Assembly (NCBI GenBank): GCA_903813345.2
Contig: CAIIXF020000007.1
Span: forward strand, 3,601,730-3,665,729
Direction: 5' to 3'
Source of the DNA: Owenia fusiformis
Lineage: Eukaryota > Annelida > Polychaeta > Sabellida > Oweniidae
Length of the DNA: 64,000 nt
Shown here: in pieces, positions 13,801 to 24,566 of the stretch
Position numbering within the stretch: the stretch's first letter is position 1
How the letters are laid out: every line of letters begins with the position of its first letter
The notes under the pieces: model-generated
The model's input: the letters and a program-made list of their open reading frames with translations, nothing else
What the model was told of the DNA's origin: nothing
Databases searched by the model: none
Position numbers and translations under genes: made by a program

Positions 13801-16800
13801 ACTCGATCGTTGATCATGTTCATTCGCTATGAACCTTAACTACTGAGTAAATATCTGGACCATTTCTGGCACTCTTCGTGCTCATTTTCATTTTGGCCTC
13901 CAGATAAAATTGTTGAACCAATTTTATTTTATATTGTATTTGAAAACTAAAATATTGTCCTGATACTAAAACATGTGGACTATATACGTCATATCTCATT
14001 AGAGTAACATGAGTAAGAATAGCTGAAATAATACCCTGCGCGCAGAGTCTACTTATAAACTACCTGAAGACGAAGCTCTCTTCTGAGAACGCGAAGGCGA
14101 ACGAATGCAAACGGTATAGAAATAACAATAGTCTGCAACTCTAAACACTTAAGGTGCTAAAGAAGTTAACAGGAAATGACAAAACAGAGAGTGACAATTT
14201 TTTTTGCATTTTTATACATTTTTGAACAAAGATAACAGAGTTCTGTTTTGACCTCCAGTCAATTCAACTAGTTCCAAATACCATTTACAGATCCAGGATC
14301 ACAATGTTTATGGTCAGAATGGCCCTAAACATTTGATGAAATAACCTTTTCAGCCCTATGAAAATGTGACTGAAAAATAGCTAAAAGTACGAGGTAGGAA
14401 AGGTCACTGAACAGAATCTTTTGAATTTTTCAGAAAATGTGCCCGATATATTGCTCTGAATGATACAATCTTTGAAAATTTGATATCATTCATAGAAAGA
14501 GAAAAAAATGAAAAAACTGATTTGAAAAGCGATCTTTTTTCCTTTTGATGACCACCATTTTTGTTCAAGACAATTTTCTAAAAATTTCAAAGATTGTATT
14601 AGTTAGAGCATGATATTGGGCACATTTTCTGAAAAATTCAAAAGATTCTGTTCAGTGACCTTCCCTAGCTCCTACTTTTAGCTTTTTTTCAGTCACACTT
14701 TCAAGGGGCTAAAAAGGTTATTTCATCATATGTTTAGGGTCGTTCTGACCATGCACATTGTGATCCTGGTCATGTAAATGATATGTGGAAATAGTTAAAT
14801 TGACTGGAGGTCAAACCAGAACTCTGTTATCTTTGCTCAAAAAATGTATAAAAATGCAGAATTTTTTGTCACTTCCTGTTTTGTCATTTCCGATACTGTT
14901 AACTTCCATAGCACCTTAACTTAAAACTGGTGGGTTGAGGTTCAGTTATTCAATTAATACAATCATCATGCAGTGGGTTTCTAAACTACTTAGACCTAAT
15001 GCAACACAGAATTATCATGACAGGGCTTTGACACCATTTAGCAATTGCATCCCAATCAATTGTATTAAAATGTCATCCGAGTCCATACTGGACACGGTTC
15101 AAAATGAACAGTTCAATCAAAGTGACAGCTAACCAATTTGAGAGAAATAATACAAAAATATGATCAGTTTTTAGTTTAGTATAAGACTGTAATTTGTAAG
15201 TTTTGTATTATTCTGTCCACGATTTGCGTTCTATATATGCACGTAAGGCAATCAGTGGGATAATTGAATAGGGATAATTGAATATATAGAGGGTAAGCCG
15301 TTGGACGAGCGTGACTCAATTTCTCATAAAAGACAATCGTGACCAAGTGCTATTTAAGAGCTCTGTCAATATAACAAATTGTTAGTTGAATATGACCAAC
15401 AGTAACAACCTTGGGTAGGTATATGAATAAATCTGAGACTAACATAAAATAAATGAAACATGCTTAAGCTCTGAGATTGAGATGATATACAATTTTGCAA
15501 ATGATAATAGCCCCCCTTGAGATGTCTTAACTTGCTAAGCTTTTTAAGTTTACACCACAAAAACTAATAAAATTATGCTGAAACTATTTATGGTGCATAT
15601 TTGTGCCAATATCACACTGAGACTCAACGTATTACACAGCAACTATATCTTTGCGACAAGATGGCCTACCTTGTGGAAACAGATTTCCGTAAGATATTTT
15701 GTTTTTTCCATTAAACTAATTTCTTGGACGACTTTCTCCATAATCGTATGCGTGCAGTTTGCGCATAATCTCTAGTTTAACAATGTATACTTTTAGTTGC
15801 TCACTTTCGTAACCGCACTGAAGATCTAAAGAATTCAGGGCGATGTCTGTGTAACGAAAGTGAAAGACTAAAACTGCTGACGCTTCGTGATGATGCAAGG
15901 TGAATACTAATTCCATATCTTAGGCTTACTGAATGCATACGATAATGAAGAAAATTGTTCGAAAAATGGTTTTTAATAGAGAAAACAAAATATCTTACAA
16001 AAATCTGCGACCGGAAGGCGGGCCATCCTGTTGCACAGACACAGTGGCTGTGTAATACTTTGAGTACCTGTAATATCAGCTACATCGCATCAAATACCCT
16101 CAGGCATTCGTTTGACTTAACCTCTTAAAAGATAGCTTCCATCCTGATAAACCATGGCATCTTATTTCTTCTCAGTCCTGATCATATTGAGTGAAACAAA
16201 AATATGTGATGAGTATCAGAATAGATAGCTTCTACCAACATCTCGCTCTCTGCAAAGTGAATTTGGTACGTTCGTTCATTGACTGCCTATGAATCCTGTC
16301 AACGTCAACACGGTACCAATGTCGGTTTGAACATTTGGACAAATCTACGTCCATTTTCGTTCACTCGACTCCTCACTATCTAAACTTAGAGTACTGCAGT
16401 TTGAGAGTCATCCTCCCCCGGGCATCCTCCGCACGCCGGCCTCCAGAACTCGTATCACCTTTATCAAAGAAGGCAGAAGGAAGAAACATAGTGGATGATG
16501 TCTGGAACCTGCGTTCGGTGGATGATACAGGGTGAGAATATGATCTATAAAACGAAGTGTTCGTTCTTAAAGAGTCTTTTCAGTACACATACATGACATA
16601 CGATGCATGTCGACTTGTCCTGTAAAATCTGAGTAAAACATTATTCTGCTACTGCACCATTTCTCATGAAATATCTACGAACAGGTGACGATAAGTATTA
16701 AAGCAATAATACTCGAACACCATTTTAAGCGATACTTATGGGAAGGATACGGTCATGCCTGGGCATGCAAATTACAGAAAACACCTACTAAACCGAAGTC

Positions 16801-19800
16801 ATTGTTCCCGAACAATTGTATTTTGCCACATGATTGTCAGATCTCATCAAGATGATTACAACGTTTATTTCATCAACGTGACTTGAAAAAGCAATCAAAC
16901 CCACGTCTACAATAAAATCATATCATATAATAATACTAGAATAGAAACACAACAAAGAATGTCACATTTTGTTAGCATATTTGTCGTCTACAACAACAGT
17001 ATTATGGTTTCTAAAAATGATGAGCTGTCACATGAACGTATTCACGTTATCATACAAATGTCGAATAACATTTTTGGTTTCCCCATTGGCGGATTAATGA
17101 AGTTTTGCATTTCGAACGAACGAACGTCATCAAATCAAATTGGTGTATGTTATCTCTGGGTTATCTATGTCACAAAACGCACATAAGCCAAGGAACAACT
17201 ATGGTTACGTCAGTCATTGATTTGTACGCCATGTAACGCCATATAATGGCGCCATATAACGCCATTTTATCAACGAATTAATATGCATATCACCACTAAT
17301 GAGCGATGAGTTGATGACACTGTGTGATGAGATAACATCAAGAAAACTCATTTGGTATCGGATTTATTTCATGATTAATTCAAAAGCTATACACGTCACT
17401 GGTACTGCGCTCTTCGAACTAATTACCTAAAATATTGCAACCCCACCTCGAAGGTACGACGTCTTCTAGATCACAAACCGTGTACAATTCGTACGATGCA
17501 TTAAAAACTACACGTTTGCGAACAGATCTTAACCATTTTTGAAGTTTTATTTATGTAACAAAAGTGAAGTATTGTGTATCGATGATTCTATCGTCTTCTG
17601 AACTGTTTGTTCGCAACCGATTAACCATATGATACTGACACACGTTTGTGATAAAAATGTCGTGGAGACTCTGCCTACTTGTACAAATACAACTAGTACA
17701 AATACATCTTGTGAAATAAGGAAGAAAGAAAAATCGTAACTTCGAGGTTCCGACATTTTGTAACCGAAACGGATCCATTTCGGTTACTAGATATAGTTTG
17801 AACTGTGCAGTACCAGTGTACATATGTGCAGTATATTGAAGTTCTTTCACGAGTTTTTTCATGCGTATAGGTTTGATCAGTAACTGGTTCATCAACATGT
17901 ATTTTGATATCAGTTGATTGGTTTTTGAAAATAATAGAAATGTTATTACTTCAACACTAATATTGGCACATTCAGCATATCGATAAGTTGTATTTGGTTA
18001 AATGAGTCAGCGAACATTACTGGTGTAATTGTCACTCTATTATCACCATCTTTTATTATTTTCATCCCTTCGGGCTGCGGTGAGTACACCTTCAGAAATA
18101 TATTCAGATATTCAACTCCTCAGAATTCAATATTTGTATAATATTTTGATCAATACGTGATCAATAACTGACGGTCCATGATGCAACAAGCATTATCTTC
18201 AAGTTCAATGGTCCACAGCAGGGTGATACTAACCGGAGTTAATATCATCCAAGATGGTGGACAAAATTCCATCGATTTCGATTTTAGCCAAACCAAGTAA
18301 AATTTAGTTTCCAAATATTTCCTCAAGTAAACTTATAAAGTTCCGATTGTAAAAATTTAAAGAGAAATCCTCAAATATCTCCGAAATGAAGAAAAGAGGA
18401 CGTAGGTTATCGCAAACAATTCCAAACGATTCTAACTTGAATTATGAATATTTTCTGATCATGAACATGTGTGTATCTTTTAGATCCATTCATTATCTTC
18501 AAGAAAAGTACATATAATTATAATCAAGTTAGTCAGACCTAAGTGATATTGAAGGGGCAATGGACCAATCAACATACTTTTTCAAAAATGTTGACCTAAT
18601 TTTAACCAAAAATGCAACCTTTTATTATATTGTTGAATGCATAATTAGAATGTGCTTTGAGACATGTTCGATTTCCTAAAAGGAAAAGTTGATTGCTCCA
18701 GGGACTTTGAAGATACTGAATTTGGATGACCAAAATGAACTGAAACTAATGGATAGCATGGGATTTTTCAATGGAGAAATAACATGGGGAAACACTTATC
18801 TTAAAGCAATTAAGTTTTTCTTTCAAGAACTATTTGATACATCAAAATAAAGAATAGTAATGCATTAAACATTGTAAAAAAAGATTGCATTTTTGGTGAA
18901 AACGGGGTCAACATCTTTGAAAAAGTGGGTTGATGGGTTGATTGCTAGTTAAATATCTCGGAGTTTGTTTGACTTTTTTATTACTGTGCATAATTTTCTT
19001 TGAGATAATGAATTGATCTAAAAGAGAAACTTGTCTTCATTGTCAGAAAATAGTCATAATCCAAGATATAACCTTCTGAAATTGTTTGCGATAACCCACG
19101 TGCTCCTTTAAAGACATGGCTTGGCAGTGATGCAGTGATGGATGAACTAACTCAAACTAGGGACGAACTGTCTAACTAGTGACTCACTGAATTGGAAGAA
19201 TTGAATGAATCTCCATTTGTGCATTTCCCAATGCTCAACCTGCAATATTTGGAATCCAGATTTTGTTTGTTTTAGTCGAAATTGAATGAATTTTGTCCGC
19301 CATCTTGGATGGTACTAACTCCAGTTAGTATTATGAACGTACGATGAACTAAGTGAACTTATGTTGCAACGACAAGGTATTCATCTTAAACACGAATCAT
19401 CGGTCGATAACTTCAGTTGAATGAAACATTGATCTGTCAAGAATTCACTTGACATTGCCTAACATTGGCCTCAAACTTACAGAATTCGTTGAGATAATCC
19501 ACGATCCCTCATTTCGTCCATTACTACATGTATTACTGCATGTACAGGGCATATTTCCATGGTGATAGAGACTTACCCCAAGAGTAACGTTCACTCCCTT
19601 GCCCAAACCATAAGCTAAAGGCTATGAACCTCGTACTGTTCCGGGGCTTCAAACATTTTGAATGGCCCCAGGTCTTATTTGGATATTTGTGGCATTGGTA
19701 CTATATTTGGACATTTGGTATGGCTTTTCGGGGAGTTATTTTTGTTTGCATGGGAACTCATTGAAATTTGACAGATTGATCACTGGGGGTTAATTTTGTA

Positions 19801-22304
19801 TAGTGAACCCCCTGGGCTTACAATATCGTATAGATAATGGACGATTTTCTCAAAATCTGTCTTATAGTATAGATAATGTCTCCACGAACTTTGAATATTA
19901 CTTTGACGTTCTGAAATTGACTATATTGCTTCACCTAGAAATGATTTTATTCTTTATCATGCTATGAACGCACACGTTTTACGTATTTTTGAAACGTTTA
20001 CTTCTTGTTACTTGTTTGTTAGTGAATATTAATCAAAGTACTTGCATTTAATAGGCCATTATTATGATACGATCATGACATTTCCCTTTGCATTCTTAAG
20101 TCTCAGCTTTTTAAAACTTAACGCTGCGCTCAAGGTACACAATCATTTGAACCATGTATAACCGCCTAGCCTGGGAAGGAATATTTTCTTCATCATAGAG
20201 GCTGACTTAATCACGGTTCTTCCAACTGGATGCGTCCATTGTATCATTAGGTGTTCTCGCACCATTATCAAAGCTAATGTAATTGAATTTCTTTGTATTT
20301 AGCATTCGTGCGTTCACTATATAGATCAGGATTAAACAATGACTTATGAAGATGGACATTTATCTAACAGCCTATCTGAAACTCTATGATGGCTTCAATC
20401 ATACTTGGCTGCGTAAATCAAATGTGTTTATTCTTTGATCCCCACGACCGTAATGAGAAAATAGTATTATACCGGTACATGTTATAAATAAATTCTTCTG
20501 GATGCGTACATCTGGAATTTTATGCTTTTAGTCAATCCAACGTCGTTAGTACGTTGACTGTTGTTGTTTCACTGGTTATCCACTCGATTACGCTGGTTAC
20601 CGAATAACCGTAACGGCTCGTTTCGGTAACAAAATGTCGGAACGTCGAAGATACGATTTTTCTTTTTTCCTTCGAGTCACATGTTGTAGGCAGAATTCCC
20701 ACGACATTTTTAACACAAATGTGTAGCACTGTCTTATGTTTAAGAAAATGTACCTATTTGCGAACAAATAGTTCAGAAGACAACAGAATCGTCGATTTAA
20801 TTCCTCACTTAAGTTACAGAAACGGTTTTTCGAAAAACAGTTAAGATCTGCACTTTTAACCCAAACCGTTTATGTAACTTAAGTGAGGAATTGAATCGAC
20901 GATTCTGTAGTCTTCTGAGCTTTTTTTCGCAAACATGTACATTTTCTAAAACATATGATACTGATATACGCTTGTGAGAAAAAACGTCGTGAAGATTCTT
21001 CCTACAACGCGTGAAATAAGGAAAAAAGAAAAATCTTATCTTCGACGTTCCGACATTTTGTTACCGAAACGAACCGTTTCGGTAACCAGGATTCAAACTA
21101 CATTCAAGGATTCAAGACTTCATGCATGGATGGTGATAGCAAAATACCATGTAAAGTTACATGTAAATGTGTGCTTTATCTTTCCTACTATATTCAATTA
21201 TCTCCCTTTGCAGGTCATGCAGACATCGTATCCTACCTCCTTCACAACTACCGCAGAGTGCGGATAGACCAGGTGAACAGGACAGGCTTTACTGCCTTAA
21301 TGAAGGCGGCGATTCAGGGGCGAACACGATGTGCACAGTTATTACTATGGGCTGGTGAGTAGTCTTGCTCACACACATCGTTTCTTGAAGACATTATAAA
21401 TTATGGCTTTTTTGGAATCATCACCTTCAAGGAATGGTCATTCCACATTGTCGCACTAAGAAATTTTGACAATGATCTAATCTTCTTGGACTTTACTTTA
21501 AATAAATTGGGGTGATATAGCAAAGTGAAGAGTATTGTGGCTCCTGATTGTTTGATGAAAATGTTTTTGGGCTTTGAGGAGAGGGGCAAATATTTCCTTC
21601 TGTTTTTTTTTTATAAAATCTGCTGGTCGAGAATTTAAACCTCTTATGATAATAATTCGTTCCCTCGAATTTCAGGTGCATCTGCCAAACTTAGAGATCA
21701 AGGACGTGGTCTCTGTGCTGTGGAGTGGGCAAAGTTTTGTGGACGTAAGGTTTGTTCCGACGCCATAATGGACTATGTTGCAAGCAAGCGTTCATTTCTT
21801 CGCCGAAAGGCTAAGCAGAAAGAGAAAGAAAAGACAGGTTCAATGAAAAAATCACTGAGTGAGCCCGATCTTAAAACGCCAAGCCAATCTATTGATGTCC
21901 CAATGAACAAGCGGCGTGTTCATAGCTTTAAACGAAAGGTTAAGAAGGCGTTCCATATAGGTTATGTCCGAGGAAAGGAACATAATTACAGCCTCACTGC
22001 CCATGATAAGAGTCCACTGATAAACATAATGCGATGTGTATCTACTCCTTTACTACCTTTTCTGACAAATGGTAGTGATGCTCTAATGCCAAGTGTTATG
22101 TTTCCTCGCACTGTTAGCGTAGGGGAGGGACTGAATTCCTACACAAATGTGCCTACCTTACAGATCTCAAGACCAGACTCCGAGACAAGTATACTGGATG
22201 TAAATGACCAGGATCGTGCTCCGGGTCTGGTGAAACGTAGAATTAGGAACGCTTTCTCCCTGAAGAATCTGACAAGGAATACAACTGCCAACAGCGATAC
22301 GTAG
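1669..22304 (+). CDS. ANKRD33-like: ANKRD33-like ankyrin-repeat protein (4 exons, whole gene span)
   Basis: Coding exons 1669-1842, 13619-13748, 21214-21354 and 21676-22304 join in frame (exit phases 0, 1, 1) to give 357 aa. Residues about 57-190 form a run of ankyrin repeats: DKDGNTPLIFAAQAGHADIV and GFTALMKAAIQGRTRC are close to the vertebrate ANKRD33/ANKRD33B core, including the GFTALMKAA(M/I)QGRT signature. The N-terminus is acidic and Ser/Thr-rich. The C-terminal 200 residues are basic and low in structure, with two related patches (KRKVKKAFHI and KRRIRNAFSL) and a KSLSEPDL motif. There is no signal peptide or membrane segment, so it is probably intracellular. Vertebrate ANKRD33 is a photoreceptor-enriched regulator; the role here is inferred by family only. 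The start has a strong Kozak context (A at -3, G at +4). Introns 1 (11.8 kb) and 2 (7.5 kb) are packed with repeats. Confidence 0.9.
2865..3264. mobile_element. 400-bp inverted-repeat element, copy A
   Basis: It begins CAGATGCGAGTAG and ends CTACTCGCATCTG, a terminal inverted repeat of about 13 bp. A related copy of about 406 bp lies in reverse orientation at 48438-48843. The shared interior includes the words CCACCTGGTGG and ACATGTAAAATTAC-like stretches. It has no coding capacity and looks like a MITE (non-autonomous DNA transposon). Confidence 0.7.
3611..6126. mobile_element. 2.5-kb foldback element with about 300-400 bp arms
   Basis: The left arm (about 3611-4012) is complementary to the right arm (about 5815-6126). 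Examples are the word for GACGTTTTGACAGAATATGG at 3689 against its complement near 6055, and the pair around TTCGTAGAAACATTGACC. The left arm carries an extra insert of about 30 bp near its tip. The middle is interrupted by a second foldback element (4491-5290). Open frames in the arms are by-products of the repeat. It sits in intron 1 of the ankyrin gene. Confidence 0.7.
4491..5290. mobile_element. Nested foldback element, copy 1
   Basis: Its left part starts TATCGATATGGTGAACT and is complementary to sequence ending near 5156. From 5042 to 5287 a further palindrome repeats the same tip (ATGACCATTAAATTGACGATG against its complement). A second copy is at 43584-44288, with matching interior. 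It is inserted in the middle of the larger 3611-6126 element, so it is the younger of the two. Confidence 0.68.
6480..6890. repeat. Dispersed repeat, pair with 28380-28770
   Basis: This stretch matches the reverse complement of 28380-28770 over about 380 bp, including TTATTTGGGAGAATTTAAAC and GCAACATGTA-type words. No terminal repeats or target duplication were resolved. It is probably a non-autonomous element or fragment. Confidence 0.55.
7149..7447. mobile_element. 300-bp hairpin element
   Basis: Two arms of about 120 bp pair with each other: AAAACATGTATAAATAGTAA at the left against its near-complement at the right tip, and TAGCATTAACATTGGTCTCG against its complement near 7385. Compact MITE form; no coding sequence. 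Confidence 0.65.
7541..7553 (+). repeat. C13 homopolymer
   Basis: A run of thirteen C in an AT-rich intron. No function is evident. Confidence 0.8.
7885..7975. repeat. Short hairpin repeat, related to 5745-5805
   Basis: The words CAAGAGTAATTCATTG, ATTACATGA and GCTATGAAAGCA recur at about 5752-5800, with a looser relative near 19575-19630. Both ends of this copy carry GTTAACC-type sequence in opposite orientation. It is probably a small MITE family. Confidence 0.45.
7976..9459. other. Intron 1 sequence, nothing recognised
   Basis: AT-rich intronic DNA with short frames only. I see no repeat arms, array or protein similarity here. Confidence 0.4.
9460..10025. repeat. Dispersed repeat with CAGCAACACCA and GGCCATTTTGAAA motifs
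   Basis: The entry word (CAGCAACACCACGAAGTACC then AAATCCC) recurs at about 40930-40995 and 61209-61260. Each is followed by several GGC(G/C)GCCATTTTGAAA words, also seen at 41540, 42030 and 61.5-63 kb. The copies are diverged and their ends were not defined. Confidence 0.55.
10603..12407. repeat. 42-bp minisatellite, about 43 units
   Basis: The unit is GCTAGCGGATAAGAATAGTT followed by GAACYCTTATATGGGTATATAA. Units differ at a few sites (AAG/AGG, CTC/CCC, TAG/TAC), and two shortened junctions (near 10800 and 11515) break the phase. Blocks of several units recur in the same order on both sides of 11515, which points to a segmental duplication of about 700 bp within the array. Because 42 is a multiple of 3, one minus-strand frame stays open through many units (14-residue repeat VQLFLSASLYTHIR), giving frames of 236 and 302 codons. 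I treat this as a satellite in intron 1, not a gene. Confidence 0.92.
12408..13618. other. End of intron 1, nothing recognised
   Basis: A 91-codon minus-strand frame at 12927-13202 has no family resemblance and no splice context. The last bases before 13619 give a normal pyrimidine tract and CAG acceptor. Confidence 0.4.
13619..13748 (+). CDS. ANKRD33-like: ANKRD33-like, exon 2
   Basis: The exon runs from a TTCCAG acceptor to the GT at 13749. It enters in phase 0 and leaves in phase 1. It encodes the first ankyrin repeat and the first half of the second (HACANGFLPVLELLVDVDDL, then DKDGNTPLIFAAQAG). Confidence 0.9.
14149..14919. mobile_element. 771-bp foldback element with TTAA ends
   Basis: It is almost entirely one hairpin. 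The left tip TTAAGGTGCTAAAGAAGTTA pairs with the right tip ending TAGCACCTTAA, and pairing continues to the middle near 14525. The TTAA at both ends fits a TTAA target-site duplication as used by piggyBac and Kolobok elements. It has no open frame, so it would depend on an element elsewhere. Confidence 0.78.
15622..16064. mobile_element. 443-bp inverted-repeat element
   Basis: The arms 15622-15720 and 15965-16064 pair (CTCAACGTATTACACAGC against GCTGTGTAATACTTTGAG; AAGATATTTTGTTTTTTCCA against its complement). The loop is not related to any protein. Confidence 0.62.
16401..16531 (+). other. Candidate extra exon (CpG-rich, splice-flanked)
   Basis: A stretch that looks GC-rich against its surroundings lies between a CTGCAG acceptor-like site and a GG|GTGAGA donor-like site, and is open in one frame (ARRPPELVSPLSKKAEGR). 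Its phase does not fit between ankyrin exons 2 and 3: with the one carried base it reads TGA at once. It may be an alternative or poison exon, an exon of another transcript, or chance. Confidence 0.22.
16532..17514. other. Intron 2 sequence, nothing recognised
   Basis: AT-rich DNA with short frames only. A small cluster of GCCATATAA words around an ATGGCGCCAT palindrome lies near 17230-17265. Confidence 0.35.
17515..17788. mobile_element. Half copy of the CGGTAAC-tipped MITE
   Basis: It matches the right half of the 20595-21087 element, ending in CCGACATTTTGTAACCGAAA. The left half is missing. A third relative is at 37201-38062. Minus-strand frames here (up to 115 codons) are element shadow. 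Confidence 0.6.
18227..19330. mobile_element. 1.1-kb foldback element
   Basis: The left tip TACTAACCGGAGTTAATATC pairs with the right tip ending CTAACTCCAGTTAGTA. Both arms carry the word CCAAGATGG(T/C)GGACAAAATT on opposite strands. Pairing continues through GGTTATCGCAAACAATT against its complement near 19085, to a centre around 18700-18850. Confidence 0.68.
19331..20594. other. Intron 2 sequence, nothing recognised
   Basis: No protein similarity, array or clear inverted repeat seen. A weak relative of the 7885 hairpin lies near 19575-19630. Confidence 0.35.
20595..21087. mobile_element. 493-bp long-TIR MITE (GGTTACCG tips)
   Basis: The terminal repeats are about 120 bp. The left reads GGTTACCGAATAACCG then TTTCGGTAACAAAATGTCGG; the right ends in the complement, GTTACCGAAACG and GGTAACC. 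It sits 126 bp before ankyrin exon 3. Relatives are at 17515-17788 (half) and 37201-38062 (enlarged). Confidence 0.75.
21214..21354 (+). CDS. ANKRD33-like: ANKRD33-like, exon 3
   Basis: 47 codons between a TTTGCAG acceptor and a GTGAGT donor, entering and leaving in phase 1. It encodes the second and third ankyrin repeats, including GFTALMKAAIQGRTRC, the most diagnostic stretch of the family. Confidence 0.92.
21676..22304 (+). CDS. ANKRD33-like: ANKRD33-like, exon 4 and stop
   Basis: The exon begins after a TTTCAG acceptor in phase 1 and ends at TAG 22302-22304. It encodes the last ankyrin unit (ending AKFCGRKVCSDAIMDYVASK) and the whole basic C-terminal tail. Confidence 0.9.
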
Positions 22305-22448
22305 TTCCAATCAAATACTTCAGTCCGAAGAACTATTAATCAAAATTGGTTAAAATGATATTTAGTTTTAATTGTATATACTACATGTATTTTTTAAAAT
22401 ATACTCGAGATACATAATTGTTTGAAACATATACTGTGCATGCTGTAC

Positions 22449-22454
22449 AATAAA
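22449..22454 (+). promoter_or_regulatory. Polyadenylation signal AATAAA (ankyrin gene)
   Basis: A canonical hexamer lies 145 bases after the stop codon, the first one on this strand, so the 3' UTR is probably about 160-170 bases. Confidence 0.6.
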
Positions 22455-23590
22455 GATTTAAGAAATTAGAGCCACTCGATGGTACCTTGGATAGGGAAAT
22501 AGATCTTGGGAGAAGCTGCGTCAACTATAGTATCCAAACCCGTTCTTGTTCGATCCTTACGTACGGCTAGCATAGAGCTTAAATAACACCGTACGTCTCA
22601 ACCAAGGCTGTACGTCCATGCCCAAGTCTACTTTAAAAGACCCCATACAAAGTGTCAAAGTACTCTGAATCACCTACATATGATTTATCTGGGACATTTT
22701 TTCTCAAAATTGAACTTCCTTGGCTTGCATGTATACATTTGGAAGCATTATTCAAAATTCAACAGTTTATTCTCTAACATGTTTTCGAAAAAGGAAGTAT
22801 CGGTTTTGCGTTTGCACAGTTTGCTGTTCACGTTTAACCAATGCAACAGTGCTACTGTGAACCATAATTTTGAACAATGAATTTTCACCCATGAATGGAA
22901 ACAAATAAGTACTTATAAACAGAAGAGCTTAATTTTTTTTAAATTGGACTTAAATGTGGAAACAAGAGTGAAAATACGACTGCAATGACATAATCTACAG
23001 TCACAATGATGAACTGTTAAACATATCATACTGTCTAAAAATCAGAAATTAATAACGCCTGTGTTCAAATTGTACCTCACTTTTTAACATTCATTGACAT
23101 ATAAGCTGCTTTGAAGATAGGGAAATGGGGAATATTCATACTTGACAGTTTTCCGGAGCAGGAGGCAAAGAAAAAATAAGGCATCAAAGCCGATTAACTC
23201 GTTAAGAACAGTAAATTAGTAGAACACGAGGCGTTCCTAATCATTCTAGCGCATTCTTAAGGCAACCTAATGCAGACTAAGTAAAATTTATGTCTCTTGG
23301 GTAGTAATATTCCTTTGATTTGTTGCTTTTTAAAATCGTGATTAGGTACAAAACATGAAGAGATTGTATCGTACACATTCACTTCTTTTACGACTCTAAA
23401 AACGGCCAGTTACAATAATGTAGATTAAAAAGTGACTCACCAATACCCGGGCACCAATGACGTTAATGATTTAAACCATTTTAACCATTTTGTCTATAAT
23501 TAATATAGCATAGTTATAATTACAGTAATTAATATAATTCTCACATCTATAAATGATCTAATACGTGATGTCTCATCTGATATGGATTGT
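22455..23590. other. Intergenic, nothing recognised
   Basis: AT-rich DNA after the ankyrin gene with only short unrelated frames. Confidence 0.4.
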
Positions 23591-24566
23591 TTACCCTACT
23601 ATAACACCAAACTAGTTCTCACTACGTTCTCGAAAACGGGCTAAAACTGTGTACGAACTGGGTAGGTTCTCGTGGTCGTCACGTTAGAGAGTGACAACGT
23701 ACTAACGACGAGCTGGACGTACTACGAACGGAACCGTCGTACTTCAATCCGTCGAACTTCATAAACGTTCTCAGACGGGAAGGTGATTTTAAAATTTTGA
23801 AATGATTCAAAATTCGATGGCGACCATACCGTTCTGTATTCAGATCGTGTGACAACGTACTTCAAACAAGATGACCTCTAAACCAGGAACGTAATTGCCG
23901 TACTTCAACCCTACGTTGTGCCATAGGAAATCAATTGCAGTACGTGTGCACACCGATATGGTGCGATCTGAACGAACTGAGGATGAGATGGACGTATTGA
24001 AGACTGTTTATGAACGAAGTAGCTAATCATTTTAGACATATATCCCGACCACAGCCAGATTTAACCCGTTTTACGACTTTTTCGTAGGACTGGAAAGAAC
24101 GGTTGAGAACTAGTTTGGTTCGTTCATAAACGGTCGTCAATACGTCCATCTCATTCGCAGTTCGTTCAGGTCGCACCACGCCGGTGTGCAACGTCGTATA
24201 ATGCGTCCATTAGTCTAGAAGGTCATCATGACCTGATTACAGAACGGTATGGTGGTCGCCATCGAATTTTGAATCGATTCAAAATTCTAAATCACATTCC
24301 CCGTGCGGGAAAGTCCATGAAGTTCGTAAACAGACCGTAGAACATTGTAGCTACGTTCATTCCGTTCGCACACAGTTTAAAACCAGTTTTGAAGAACGTA
24401 GTGGCAACTTGCATGGTGCCAATCTAGAGGACCTACCCGTTCGAGTACGTTCTATGAAGTTTGTAAATAGACCCCCGGCGGTTCTAAGTACGTCCAGTCC
24501 GTTCGTACACAGTTGAAGCCCGTTTTCGAGAACGTAGTGAACTAGTTTGGTGTGATAGTAGGGTAA
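23591..24566. mobile_element. 976-bp GC-richer foldback element
   Basis: The left tip TTACCCTACTATAACACCAA pairs with the right tip TTGGTGTGATAGTAGGGTAA. Pairing continues through ACTACGTTCTCGAAAACGGG against its complement near 24525. The interior repeats ACGTTCT, GAACGTA and AACTAGTTTGGT words many times and is rich in CpG, unlike its flanks. No protein is encoded. Confidence 0.75.

Noticed and set aside
17551-17898. 115-codon minus-strand gene
   Set aside because: It falls on a MITE half copy and continues into plain intron sequence.
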